A DNA stretch of 64,000 bases from Fictibacillus phosphorivorans (lineage in GTDB: Bacteria > Bacillota > Bacilli > Bacillales > Fictibacillaceae). Where the stretch lies: contig NZ_VDZU01000001.1 of NCBI RefSeq assembly GCF_007673525.1, positions 2,554,055 through 2,618,054 of the forward strand, given 5' to 3'. The position numbers and the translations under genes were made by a program. This document shows positions 1 to 7,823 of the stretch, piece after piece. The notes beneath the pieces were generated by a model that made no database searches, was not told the DNA's origin, and saw only the letters and a program-made list of their open reading frames with translations. The stretch's first letter is position 1, and the number at the start of each line of letters is the position of its first letter.

Positions 1-156
1 CTAAATCATGATAACCTTTCAACAGCTGGACTTTCAAAAAATAAACTATTAGAACAAATTCACAAACAAGGATACTCCGATATAAAAGAAATCGTGTATG
101 CAGAATTCTCAGACGGTAAACTGTTAATCATGCCTTGTACGAAGCCGAAAAAATGA
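1..156 (+). CDS. DUF421-family membrane protein, C-terminal fragment
   Basis: The window opens inside this reading frame, which gives 51 residues and then a TGA at 154-156. The visible end contains a stretch reading GLSKNKLLEQIHKQGYSD followed by a short beta-rich tail (EIVYAEFSDGKLLIMP). This resembles the soluble C-terminal domain of YetF/YrbG/YkjA-type DUF421 proteins, which have N-terminal membrane helices lying outside the window. The last 29 bases overlap the end of the convergent hydrolase gene. Family assignment rests on a short fragment; function is unknown. Confidence 0.6.
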   Translation, partial: LNHDNLSTAGLSKNKLLEQIHKQGYSDIKEIVYAEFSDGKLLIMPCTKPKK

Positions 157-1042
157 CAGGCCGTCCGTTCGTAATCTGATACGCTGCACTTCCATTCTCT
201 AGCAAATAAATAACATGTGCAGAGATGGCTGTTCGAAACAAGGAATATGCCCCCAGGTTTGACGGTTCAACTTCGTATTTCGTTAACATTGAGGCCACAA
301 TATCCTCTAATGATATTCCAGAGTTACCTGAATGGTTGATCATATTCTGTACTTCTAAAGTAATTGTTTCATATATAAGGATATTATCCTGTATAACATC
401 CTTATACTCAGTTTCATACTTACCGTGACCAGGAATCATACCTTCCGCATCAATCATCTTCAGCTTCTTTAAAGTTGCTATGTTTTCACCAGCATCAACA
501 ATAAAGGGAATCTTATGCTTCCGGAGTACATCTTTTCCTAAAAACGCATCGGCAGCATATAAAATGCCGCGGAATAAGATTCCATGTTGATTATAGCTAT
601 GACCTGGAAGATGAATAATTTGAACTTCTGGAAATTGTTCTATATTTCCTTCTGAGCATTTTTCATCAACACGTATAGCGGGTGCTTCTAAAAATTTATT
701 GCGCATTTCTTTTAAAGGAAAATTCCCATGCGATAGATAGATTGGTTCAAGTACAGGATTCCTCATAATTGCTTCTTCTAGTAGAGGAGCGATTGTATGT
801 ACATCAACCTTTTGTTGTATATAGAATGCACCTCCAAAATGGTCCGCATGAGCATGAGTAATGAATAGATGGGTTAAAGGTAGCTTTTCATTATGAAGAT
901 GCTTTAACACTTTTTTGGCTGCTGATGAATCAAGTCCAGCATCTATTAACATACCTTTGCTTTTGTCATTATTCACGATATACCCTATGTTAACGGCACT
1001 CTTAAAGTAATAACAATCAGTCGAAAGTTCAATAAATTCCAC
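128..1042 (-). CDS. Metallo-beta-lactamase-fold hydrolase
   Basis: The protein is 304 residues and has the metal-binding signature THAHADH near residues 62-68, then LPGHS, AADAF and PGHG, supplying the remaining His and Asp ligands of a two-metal MBL-fold hydrolase. The substrate cannot be told; relatives are annotated as general metal-dependent hydrolases or thioesterases. I chose the GTG at 1042 because GGGGTG lies just upstream; a TTG at 1075 in the same frame has no ribosome site. No signal peptide is visible, so it is probably cytoplasmic. Its end overlaps the convergent DUF421 gene by 29 bases. Confidence 0.85.
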   Translation of the reverse strand: MEFIELSTDCYYFKSAVNIGYIVNNDKSKGMLIDAGLDSSAAKKVLKHLHNEKLPLTHLFITHAHADHFGGAFYIQQKVDVHTIAPLLEEAIMRNPVLEPIYLSHGNFPLKEMRNKFLEAPAIRVDEKCSEGNIEQFPEVQIIHLPGHSYNQHGILFRGILYAADAFLGKDVLRKHKIPFIVDAGENIATLKKLKMIDAEGMIPGHGKYETEYKDVIQDNILIYETITLEVQNMINHSGNSGISLEDIVASMLTKYEVEPSNLGAYSLFRTAISAHVIYLLENGSAAYQITNGRPVIFSASYKA

Positions 1043-1087
1043 TATTAACACCCCAAGTCTTAATGTTATGAACAAAAAAAGAAACCA

Positions 1088-1315
1088 TCATATGGTTTCG
1101 TTAATTATATTTCCTTTGCCTTCCATTTCACTTAAGATCTGATCAAAAGAACGCTTTTCTTCAAAGGTCAATCTCTTCTTATTCTGAAATGAACGTACGT
1201 CTTCATTCTGGATTGGAGGAACACTAGCAACAACAGGTAATCCTCTTTCAGCTTTTTCCATCCGACTAGCATATTGCAACTGCTGAATTGGTAGGTACGG
1301 CAAGATATACCCCAT
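1088..1315 (-). CDS. Small hypothetical protein (75 aa)
   Basis: A 75-residue protein beginning MGYILPYLPIQQLQYASR. The start at 1315 is chosen because an AAGGAGAGG ribosome site precedes it closely; the frame is open further upstream but without such a site. It is hydrophilic after the N-terminal tyrosine/proline-rich stretch, with a charged C-terminal half (LTFEEKRSFDQILSEM). No membrane segment or catalytic motif is seen. It lies just upstream of the hydrolase on the same strand, with about 45 bases between. Function unknown. Confidence 0.7.
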   Translation of the reverse strand: MGYILPYLPIQQLQYASRMEKAERGLPVVASVPPIQNEDVRSFQNKKRLTFEEKRSFDQILSEMEGKGNIINETI

Positions 1316-1444
1316 CGATATCCTCTCCTTTATCATTACTTCTCTATTTCTTACCCTATTCCTTCTAAATCTATGTTTTCGAAGTGTAATATTAAAAAAA
1401 ATGAGCACTCTGTTGAGAGTACTCTAAAGAAACATTTGGATTGC

Positions 1445-1792
1445 TTAGACCCAAGGATCATAGTGGCAGCCCTTGCTGGAGCTTGAGCTGGAACTTGAGC
1501 TTGAGCTTGAGCTAGAAGAAGATTCATGTTTTGAAGAAGATTCATGCTTTGAGCTAGATTCATGTTTATGGCTAGATTCATGTTTATGGCTAGATTCATG
1601 TTTAGAAGATGACTCATGTTTGTGGCTAGACTCATGTTTATGACTAGACTCCCATTTGCTAGAGCTTGATTCGCACTCTACCTTCTTTTCATGAATAATA
1701 ACTTTATCTGCTTTAATGATTACTTTATCAGCATAAACCTTCTTATGTTTTTTATGCTTCTTCTTCCTTTTACAATAATAACAATCTTCCAT
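1445..1792 (-). CDS. Ser/His/Lys repeat protein, probable spore coat component
   Basis: The 115-residue protein starts with a Cys/Lys-rich head (MEDCYYCKRKKKHKKHKK), then a pair of ADKVII segments at about 21-34. Residues 47-91 are short units of the form SHKHES/SSKHES, followed by 16 serines (91-106) and a GCHYDPWV tail. Low-complexity, basic, Ser/His/Lys repeats of this type are typical of spore outer-coat proteins such as CotG and the CotB tail, but I cannot claim orthology. The AGGAGG ribosome site is strong. Repetitive DNA makes the length liable to change by slippage. A 94-residue frame on the same strand here is a shadow. Confidence 0.75.
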   Translation of the reverse strand: MEDCYYCKRKKKHKKHKKVYADKVIIKADKVIIHEKKVECESSSSKWESSHKHESSHKHESSSKHESSHKHESSHKHESSSKHESSSKHESSSSSSSSSSSSSSSSKGCHYDPWV

Positions 1793-1855
1793 GTTACAAC
1801 CTCCTCGTATAGTACATCATATGCAAGTCTGACGAGTTGGTTATAGGCTGTCTCA

Positions 1856-2743
1856 CTAAAAGTTGATCGCTATATGATTAACTGCTTTTGTTCGATAGTT
1901 TTGTTTATGAAAATAAACGAACGCTTCTACCGTAATATTTTCATCGATACCACTCTTAAAAGGAATTTGGAAATCATCCAAAGAGAGTTTGTCACCACTT
2001 TTAAACTTGGTTTCACGTAGTGGACAGATCCACATCTCTCCCCGTTCTTTTGCTTTTTCTGCCCACTCATTATCCATATACATCCAAATAGACTGTGTCA
2101 TTTCTTCCTGTGAGGGTGACGCGATCAGCGATATGATCTTTCCTTTTAATGAACAAGCTTCTGCTGGTTGGAACCTGAAACAAATATAAGGATTCTCCAA
2201 CGTCTCTGTTCCAGTATTTTCGATAAAGAATGAGCCTCTAATAAAGCCCTTCTTATCTTTAGTAAAAATTACCGAATAATCGAAATAGCACGCACTGTTA
2301 AAACCTTCTTTTTTCTGAGGTTCTGAAATATTTTCTGTATCAAGCTCTTCAAATACAGGTTCAGATGTGCGGTTGATATTGATCCGCTTTTCCATACTTT
2401 TGATTCGCTGTTGGTACAGGTCAATCTGTTGGTCTTTATCGTTCATTTCATCTTGAATACTTTTCAACAGTTCTTCATAGCTCTGCATCTTTTTTTCCAT
2501 CTCATGTTCTTCTAATCTTTTTAATTTTCTTGTGAGTTCTTCAACTTGTTTTCTTAGGGCTAGCAGTTCCTTTTCATTTTCTTCAATTATCTTAAGGGAT
2601 CGATCATTGTTCGTCTCTTTTTCAAGTCTTTCGATGGTCTCTTCTGCGAATACGAGCTTTTTCTCTAGATCAAGTGCTTTATCTTTATAATAGTCCACCC
2701 TAGTAACGAGCCGCTCATAACTTAGTTTATCTTTCGTCCCCAT
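1856..2743 (-). CDS. Coiled-coil protein with C-terminal beta domain
   Basis: A 295-residue protein. Residues about 10-130 are a long charged heptad coiled coil (repeated ERLEKE, EELTRKLKRLEE patterns); residues about 150-295 form a globular region with FIENTGTETLENPYICFRF and MWICPLRETKFKSGD, looking like an all-beta domain. No signal peptide or membrane helix is seen. The start at 2743 follows an AAGGGGGA ribosome site; an ATG six codons earlier lacks one. It lies among spore-protein-like genes on the same strand, so a role in spore assembly is possible but unproven. Confidence 0.75.
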   Translation of the reverse strand: MGTKDKLSYERLVTRVDYYKDKALDLEKKLVFAEETIERLEKETNNDRSLKIIEENEKELLALRKQVEELTRKLKRLEEHEMEKKMQSYEELLKSIQDEMNDKDQQIDLYQQRIKSMEKRININRTSEPVFEELDTENISEPQKKEGFNSACYFDYSVIFTKDKKGFIRGSFFIENTGTETLENPYICFRFQPAEACSLKGKIISLIASPSQEEMTQSIWMYMDNEWAEKAKERGEMWICPLRETKFKSGDKLSLDDFQIPFKSGIDENITVEAFVYFHKQNYRTKAVNHIAINF

Positions 2744-2824
2744 GCATCTTCCCCCTTGCATAATTAGGCTCTTTCCCTATTGTATGTAAGCTATGATTAT
2801 TCGTTCACTTTTTTTTCATGAACA

Positions 2825-2859
2825 AGAAAGACCTGCAGGCAGATGCCTCAGGTCTTTCT
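2825..2859 (-). terminator. Terminator after the 370-aa gene
   Basis: Inverted repeat with arms AGAAAGACCTG and CAGGTCTTTCT around a short GC-rich centre, just past the stop of the minus-strand gene at 2878. Confidence 0.7.
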
Positions 2860-2877
2860 GTTCTTCAGATCTAATAA

Positions 2878-3990
2878 TTATTGATGCTGTAAGCAGTTTT
2901 CTATAGCGATCTCACCAGAATCTGCTTTTACAACACCGGTAGTAAATACCTTATTACCTGCTCTGTCAATAAGTTCTACCTCAAATTGATTTCCATCTGC
3001 TGTCTCAACAATAGCCAGGTTAAACTTATATTGTTCTCCAGAAGTATCCAATGTTCCTCTTCCTGAAACAGTTAGTCTTAACCCATCAGCATATTCATCA
3101 CAGCTAAGTGTATCTTGTGTGAATTCAGTAGCTGTATATCCTGTATCGTTTAATGATAATTGGAATCTGCTTCCTGAAAGGTTATAATTTGGGCAGATTT
3201 CAACGGATATTGTGACTCTTCCTGCTTCTGTTGCTCCATCTTCTTCACACGTTAATCCGCTAGCAGTTCCTCGTGATCTACACAGGCAGCCTGGCCTGGG
3301 ATATATGTCCGGGCATTGTTGTGGAAACACTACCTCAGGACACATTTCTCCCTCGCTTTCCTCTGCACAGAGATCATTTTCACGAGGCGAGCAGAACTTC
3401 GCTAATACCTCAAGTTTAACTTCAGCCTCAACTTGGATGTCAACACAGAATGTAATGTCTACAACGAATGAAGTTGGAGAAGGACTATTCAACAATACAG
3501 TTCCTGTTGGGATGCGAGCAAAAATCTTAGTGATTCGGCAGTATAAGTCTGTTCCATCTGGATAACACAAGACGAAAGATTCAAATACTGACGCGTTAAC
3601 CAACTGCTCTACAACGATTACTCCGTTACGGTCTACAACTTGAACTTTAATATCTGTTGTAAAGAGTAGCTCTACAAGCTGTGCTTCAGCAAAACCTCCG
3701 TTAAGTGCTACTGTTACATCTCTCTTATCTCCAACTTGCTCGCATAGATATAATTCAGGGCATGCTTCGTTTGTCTCACCTGTTAGCGGGAATGCTGGAG
3801 GAGTTTTAGGTACTTTCGTAACTAATCTTAACGGTCGGCGTGAAGGATCATCCAATGCTTCTTCTATAGCTACAATTTGTTCAGGAGTAAAAGAAACGGT
3901 TTTTCTTACGTTTAGTGTATCAGTCACCCAGTCGTAAACTTTCTGAACGCGGATACACTCATCCTGCAAGTGTTTATGATTATTTCCCAT
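2878..3990 (-). CDS. Cys-rich putative spore-surface protein (370 aa)
   Basis: A 370-residue protein with no signal peptide. It begins with a conserved-looking QDECIRVQKVYDWV segment (about residues 9-22) that I associate with Bacillaceae hypothetical proteins of the spore surface; this is recollection, not a search. The middle is beta-rich, then comes a Cys cluster around residues 200-245, and a second beta-rich domain from about 255 to the end. The start at 3990 has a GGAAGGG site six bases upstream. It is divergent from the IxPF-repeat gene at 4111, across a 120-base gap that probably holds both promoters. Confidence 0.7.
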   Translation of the reverse strand: MGNNHKHLQDECIRVQKVYDWVTDTLNVRKTVSFTPEQIVAIEEALDDPSRRPLRLVTKVPKTPPAFPLTGETNEACPELYLCEQVGDKRDVTVALNGGFAEAQLVELLFTTDIKVQVVDRNGVIVVEQLVNASVFESFVLCYPDGTDLYCRITKIFARIPTGTVLLNSPSPTSFVVDITFCVDIQVEAEVKLEVLAKFCSPRENDLCAEESEGEMCPEVVFPQQCPDIYPRPGCLCRSRGTASGLTCEEDGATEAGRVTISVEICPNYNLSGSRFQLSLNDTGYTATEFTQDTLSCDEYADGLRLTVSGRGTLDTSGEQYKFNLAIVETADGNQFEVELIDRAGNKVFTTGVVKADSGEIAIENCLQHQ

Positions 3991-4110
3991 TGTTTCCCTT
4001 CCTTTCCTCATCATGATCTGAAGATTCCATACATACTATGGAAATAGAGTGGGTTATGACACAAGAACGAAAGCCTATTTTTATAGATAAGCGTTAAGGA
4101 GGAAGCTATC

Positions 4111-5136
4111 ATGAGACCAATCTGGTATCAAAATCAGAAAGTATGTGAGTTATCAACAATAGAATATGAGGCTTTAAGCCTTTTATTGCCTTATTGGGGA
4201 TTACAGATCTCTGATGATGGAGGAACGATTTCAGGTGCTCTTTCTACATTTATGTTTGGTATTCAAGGGCTATCACAACAAAAAGTAAAAGAACTAGATC
4301 AACTTTTAAAGCATACCGGAATAAGTATTACGACAGACGATTATATAAAATGTGACCAGCGTTTCTATGTGGATTTTCATAGCGGTCATCCAATGCCGCT
4401 TGCACTAAATACACCGGAGAAACAGCTCTACTATTTAAATCCTTCTCCTTCTTTCAGACTGCCCGTACAGTCAGGAATACACAAAGGTATAACGTTAAAA
4501 CGGAAAGATGGACCACTTTTTTTAGCCGTTCAGCCTACCTTTGACAATCAAATTACTGAATGGATCAGTTATTTAGTAATACAAACATTTTTACGTTTTC
4601 AATTCGAATCATTGTCATCCGTTTCTGAAGCTACATTTTTCACGTGCGCTAATAAAGTGTTGAGCAAAATAAACAGCAATTTTGCAGCTGTACAGATTCC
4701 TTTACTTCAACAAGAAGAATCGATAATAGAACAAACAGAACCTCCGACTAAACTTCCTTTAAATAAGAAAGAAGAAGATAACTTTTTTGAAGGTACTGAA
4801 AAGCCACCTGTCAAATATCAGCTAGACAACAAACCAAAAGTAACTGTTGTACCACAAATAAGACCCTTTTCTGCATCAGGTTCCCTTATAACCAATCATG
4901 TTCCTAAACCTTACGATAAAGAACAGTCCTTATATCGAGATGCAAAACCAATAAGTCCTTTCAAATCAAACAACGTAAGGGAAAAAACGATACAACCATT
5001 CAATACCAATCCATCCGATCCTTATAAAAAATCAGTCATTCGTCCATTTCATACAAATCAAAACACTCCATCTCCTGATTCAGAATATAATGACAAGGCA
5101 TCCAGGATATTTAGACAGAGGAGAGATGGAAAGTGA
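4111..5136 (+). CDS. Putative spore protein with IxPF repeats
   Basis: The N-terminal 195 residues look globular (MRPIWYQNQKVCELSTIEYE; WISYLVIQTFLRFQFE), while residues 200-341 are hydrophilic, Pro/Asn/Lys-rich and probably disordered. Four spaced motifs occur in this tail: IRPF (250), ISPF (281), IQPF (294) and IRPF (310), suggesting a repeated short linear docking motif. It has an AAGGAGG ribosome site. The stop overlaps the start of the 50-residue gene (GTGA), so the two are co-translated. I do not recognise the family; a coat-assembly role is inferred from context. Confidence 0.75.
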   Translation: MRPIWYQNQKVCELSTIEYEALSLLLPYWGLQISDDGGTISGALSTFMFGIQGLSQQKVKELDQLLKHTGISITTDDYIKCDQRFYVDFHSGHPMPLALNTPEKQLYYLNPSPSFRLPVQSGIHKGITLKRKDGPLFLAVQPTFDNQITEWISYLVIQTFLRFQFESLSSVSEATFFTCANKVLSKINSNFAAVQIPLLQQEESIIEQTEPPTKLPLNKKEEDNFFEGTEKPPVKYQLDNKPKVTVVPQIRPFSASGSLITNHVPKPYDKEQSLYRDAKPISPFKSNNVREKTIQPFNTNPSDPYKKSVIRPFHTNQNTPSPDSEYNDKASRIFRQRRDGK

Positions 5137-5285
5137 ATAAAGATGATCTTCAAAAGCTTTATTCTGAAATAAAAGCAAACAAAGCCAAGAATGCTGGTAA
5201 GAATCAATCTCTTATAAAACCAGCTGCTAAAAAGGGCTGCAGTTCATGCGGAAAAGTAACTTGGAAACCGAATAAACCAAAATGA
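5133..5285 (+). CDS. Tiny basic CxxC protein (50 aa)
   Basis: A 50-residue frame starting with GTG at 5133, overlapping the upstream stop in a GTGA junction and preceded by GAGGAGAG. The product is Lys/Asn-rich and carries one CSSC pair near residue 36-39, then VTWKPNKPK. It ends immediately before a strong bidirectional terminator, so it is the last gene of a two-gene unit. Such small basic Cys proteins are common in spores, where disulphide cross-linking occurs; this role is inference. Confidence 0.7.
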   Translation: MNKDDLQKLYSEIKANKAKNAGKNQSLIKPAAKKGCSSCGKVTWKPNKPK

Positions 5286-5318
5286 AAAACTGTCACCCAC
5301 TCGCGGGTGACAGTTTTT
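5286..5318. terminator. Bidirectional terminator
   Basis: Perfect stem CTGTCACCC / GGGTGACAG flanked by A-run and T-run, serving the plus-strand pair ending at 5285 and the minus-strand cysC ending at 5322. Confidence 0.9.
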
Positions 5319-5321
5319 CAT

Positions 5322-5927
5322 TTACGTTATATAGTTGCGGTTGATCAAATATTCTATAACTTTTAAAGCACTGTCTGAGATGCCCATTGACTCGGTTTGA
5401 ATTATGATTTCTGGATTTACAGGTACTTCATATGGATTAGAAATTCCCGTAAAATTAGGAATAAGTCCTTCTCTAACTTTTTTATAAAGTCCTTTAGGAT
5501 CTCTATGTTCACACGCTGAAAGGCTGCAATCAACATAGATTTCCACAAACTCATCATTACCAAGTTTACTTCTAACAGCTTGACGATCTGCTTCTATAGG
5601 TGAAATAGCAGCAACTAACACAATGACACCGCTATCTACAAAAAGTTTTGCAACTTCACCAATTCTTCTAATGTTTTCTCTCCTGTCTTCTTCAGAAAAT
5701 AATAGATCTTGATTCAATCCATGCCGGACATTGTCACCATCAAGCAAAATCGTAGATAGTCCTTTTTTATAGAAAATACGTTCAATTTCTGACGCTACAG
5801 TTGACTTTCCTGATCCAGATAAGCCTGTAAACCAAAGTACAAAGCTTTTATGGCCATGAAGTTTTTGTTTCATTTCCTTTGATACATTCATATTTTGCCA
5901 CGTTATATTTTTATCTTTTTGATTCAA
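5322..5927 (-). CDS. cysC: Adenylylsulfate kinase CysC
   Basis: Phosphorylates APS to PAPS, the sulfuryl donor for sulfotransferases and a substrate of sulfate reduction. The 201-residue protein has a Walker A loop GLSGSGKS at 35-42, LLDGDNVRHGL for substrate binding, and the KVREGLIPNFTGISNPYE segment typical of the family. TTG start at 5927 follows GGGAGGTT. It lies 22 bases downstream of sat on the same strand, forming a PAPS-synthesis operon. No cysH, cysJI or sulfate permease gene is nearby; instead a broken sulfotransferase gene and glycan genes lie beside it. Confidence 0.95.
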   Translation of the reverse strand: MNQKDKNITWQNMNVSKEMKQKLHGHKSFVLWFTGLSGSGKSTVASEIERIFYKKGLSTILLDGDNVRHGLNQDLLFSEEDRRENIRRIGEVAKLFVDSGVIVLVAAISPIEADRQAVRSKLGNDEFVEIYVDCSLSACEHRDPKGLYKKVREGLIPNFTGISNPYEVPVNPEIIIQTESMGISDSALKVIEYLINRNYIT

Positions 5928-5949
5928 TAATTGAACCTCCCATCTTACA

Positions 5950-7083
5950 TTATTCAGCGTAGTGATTTCGTAAAATTGAAATCACTTCAGGTCTGCTGAA
6001 ATTTGGTGGAATTGCTTCATTTCCCCTAAGCATTTCTCTTACTTTTGTTCCCGATAATATTAATCTGTCTTTTTCATTGTGAGGACAGGTCTTCACCGTT
6101 GCCATCGTATTACATCTTGTACAATAAAAACTATTTTCAAAGAATACTGGGGTGATACCTAACTCTTCATTTTTGAATTTGTTAAATATATTTTGAGCAT
6201 CATATGGTCCATAGTAATTCCCTACTCCTGCATGATCTCTTCCAATTATAATGTGGCTGCAGCCATAATTCTTTCTTACGAGGGCATGAAAGATTGCTTC
6301 ACGTGGTCCTGCATATCTCATAGATCCCGGAAAAGTACTTAAAAGGACCCGTTCTTTTGGATAATAATGTTCAAGCAGCGCTTCGTAAGATTTCATCCGT
6401 GTCGGAGCAGGGACATCGTCCTTCTTTGTCTCTCCAACTAATGGGTGTAATAAGAGGCCATCCATCTGTTCAAGCGCTGTTTTTTGAAGATATTCATGCG
6501 CACGGTGAATGGGATTTCTAGTTTGAAAGGCAACAATTTTTTCCCACCCCTTCGCTTTAAACTGTTCTCGCATAGTCAGTGGATCTATATAATAATGCGG
6601 AGCTACTTTACGAGGAGGTTTTTTAAGCATCATAATACGCCCACCGACGTACCAGTCACCTCTTTGCTTTATATTTTTCACCCCGGGATGAGCAGAATCT
6701 TCTGTAGAATATACAAGCTTTGATTCTAAAGAATGATTGGGCTTGTATACATCGGTAATTTCTATTTTCCCATAAACCGTATTTTCATAAATTAATACAG
6801 CTTCACTCACTCTCGTTACTTCTTTTGCTTTTTCTTCAGATACTGGCAAAGTAATAGGCAAAGACCAAGGAAGTCCGTTAGCAAGTCGCATATCATTTAG
6901 TACAGACAAGTAATCAGCTTGGTTCATAAATGAATCCAGCGGGCTAAATGCTCCAATTGCCAGACACTCTAAGTCCGATAAACTGATGGCATCCAGCTCT
7001 ATACTTGTCTTTATGTGTGTGTAGTCGGCATTTATGTGGTACCTGTTTATCAAACTTCCGCCATGAGGAAGAAGGGTCATCAT
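5950..7083 (-). CDS. sat: Sulfate adenylyltransferase
   Basis: Makes APS from ATP and sulfate. The 377-residue protein has the nucleotide-binding QTRNPIHRAH motif at 187-196 and GRDHAG at 281-286. Cys321, Cys324, Cys333 and His335 form a likely zinc site, as in single-domain bacterial Sat. The start has two adjacent ATG codons behind GAGGTG; either could be used. It is the first gene of a sat-cysC operon. The location next to glycosyltransferases and a sulfotransferase relic suggests PAPS is used here for sulfating a polymer. Confidence 0.95.
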   Translation of the reverse strand: MMTLLPHGGSLINRYHINADYTHIKTSIELDAISLSDLECLAIGAFSPLDSFMNQADYLSVLNDMRLANGLPWSLPITLPVSEEKAKEVTRVSEAVLIYENTVYGKIEITDVYKPNHSLESKLVYSTEDSAHPGVKNIKQRGDWYVGGRIMMLKKPPRKVAPHYYIDPLTMREQFKAKGWEKIVAFQTRNPIHRAHEYLQKTALEQMDGLLLHPLVGETKKDDVPAPTRMKSYEALLEHYYPKERVLLSTFPGSMRYAGPREAIFHALVRKNYGCSHIIIGRDHAGVGNYYGPYDAQNIFNKFKNEELGITPVFFENSFYCTRCNTMATVKTCPHNEKDRLILSGTKVREMLRGNEAIPPNFSRPEVISILRNHYAE

Positions 7084-7182
7084 ATTTCACCTCAAAATTT
7101 TTATAATTAGCAAGTGCTAACTATTCATATAATATGTCGATAAAAAAGGTTCTGTGAGCCAAAAATAGAAGGATAGTATATT

Positions 7183-7661
7183 TTGATTAACCAAAACCAT
7201 GACCGTTCTGATCCACTTGATTCCTTTTTCTTTAATTCATTTTCAAAGAGCGGAACTCATCTAATGTTTCAAATCTTAACGGGGTTTCCTTCTGTAAAAC
7301 ATGATCCAGCTCAGCATTTATATATGGGGCTGCCCAATCAAATTGTTCATCATGAAAAGGCAATAAAGAGATTAAACAAAACGAATTCATCTCTGGTCAC
7401 GTTTTTTTATTCCAAAATGTGAGAAAAAATTAAAAGAGCTAAACATGAAACTACTTTTCTTATACCGCGATTTGCGTGATGTAATCGTTTCTTATAACTT
7501 TTATGTAGAGAAATAATATCAATCCGTCAATGTCAGCTACATTTCGGAAGGGTAAGATTGGGAGTTGGAGAGAAGAATTTGATGATGAAATTAAAGTAGC
7601 TTTTAAAAGATCTGCAGGAGAATTTTTAACTTCGTTAGGATATGAACTAAATAATGACTGA
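7183..7661 (+). pseudogene. Degraded PAPS-dependent sulfotransferase gene
   Basis: Three pieces in three frames read in family order. Piece one (7183-7422, TTG start) has FNSFSKSGTHLMFQIL, the 5'-phosphosulfate loop. A one-base shift near 7420 leads to piece two (7424-7516), with LLFLYRDLRDVIVSYNFY, the 3'-phosphate-binding motif, ending in TAA. Piece three (about 7518-7661) has FRKGKIGSWREEF, the C-terminal PAPS-binding motif. The segment that normally lies between pieces two and three is missing, so there is a large internal deletion. It is divergent from sat-cysC, which would have supplied its donor. Confidence 0.85.
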
Positions 7662-7678
7662 AAACTAAATAATGACTG
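7645..7678 (+). repeat. Short direct duplication at pseudogene end
   Basis: AACTAAATAATGACTG occurs twice with an 18-base period (7645 and 7663), spanning the stop codon of the sulfotransferase relic. It looks like a small slippage or repair scar. Confidence 0.8.
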
Positions 7679-7823
7679 GTAAACCTCTACCTTTCAATTC
7701 TAGTTAGAGGGTGATTCATAAATTCTTGCCTGAATAACCATGTCCAAATTTAGTATGTCCGCATACAATGCTAGAAAAGCACTATGAAGTTCATAGGGTA
7801 ATTGATTCTTAGGAGGAACCTTA

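Noticed and set aside
1351..1635. 94-residue open frame with LAINMNLAQ-type repeats
   Set aside because: It is a frame shadow of the Ser/His repeat gene on the same strand; repeats in DNA give repeats in every frame.
5322..7083. sat-cysC as part of ordinary assimilatory sulfate reduction
   Set aside because: Not fully excluded, but no cysH, cysJI or permease gene lies nearby and a sulfotransferase relic is adjacent, so PAPS use in sulfation is the better reading of this context.
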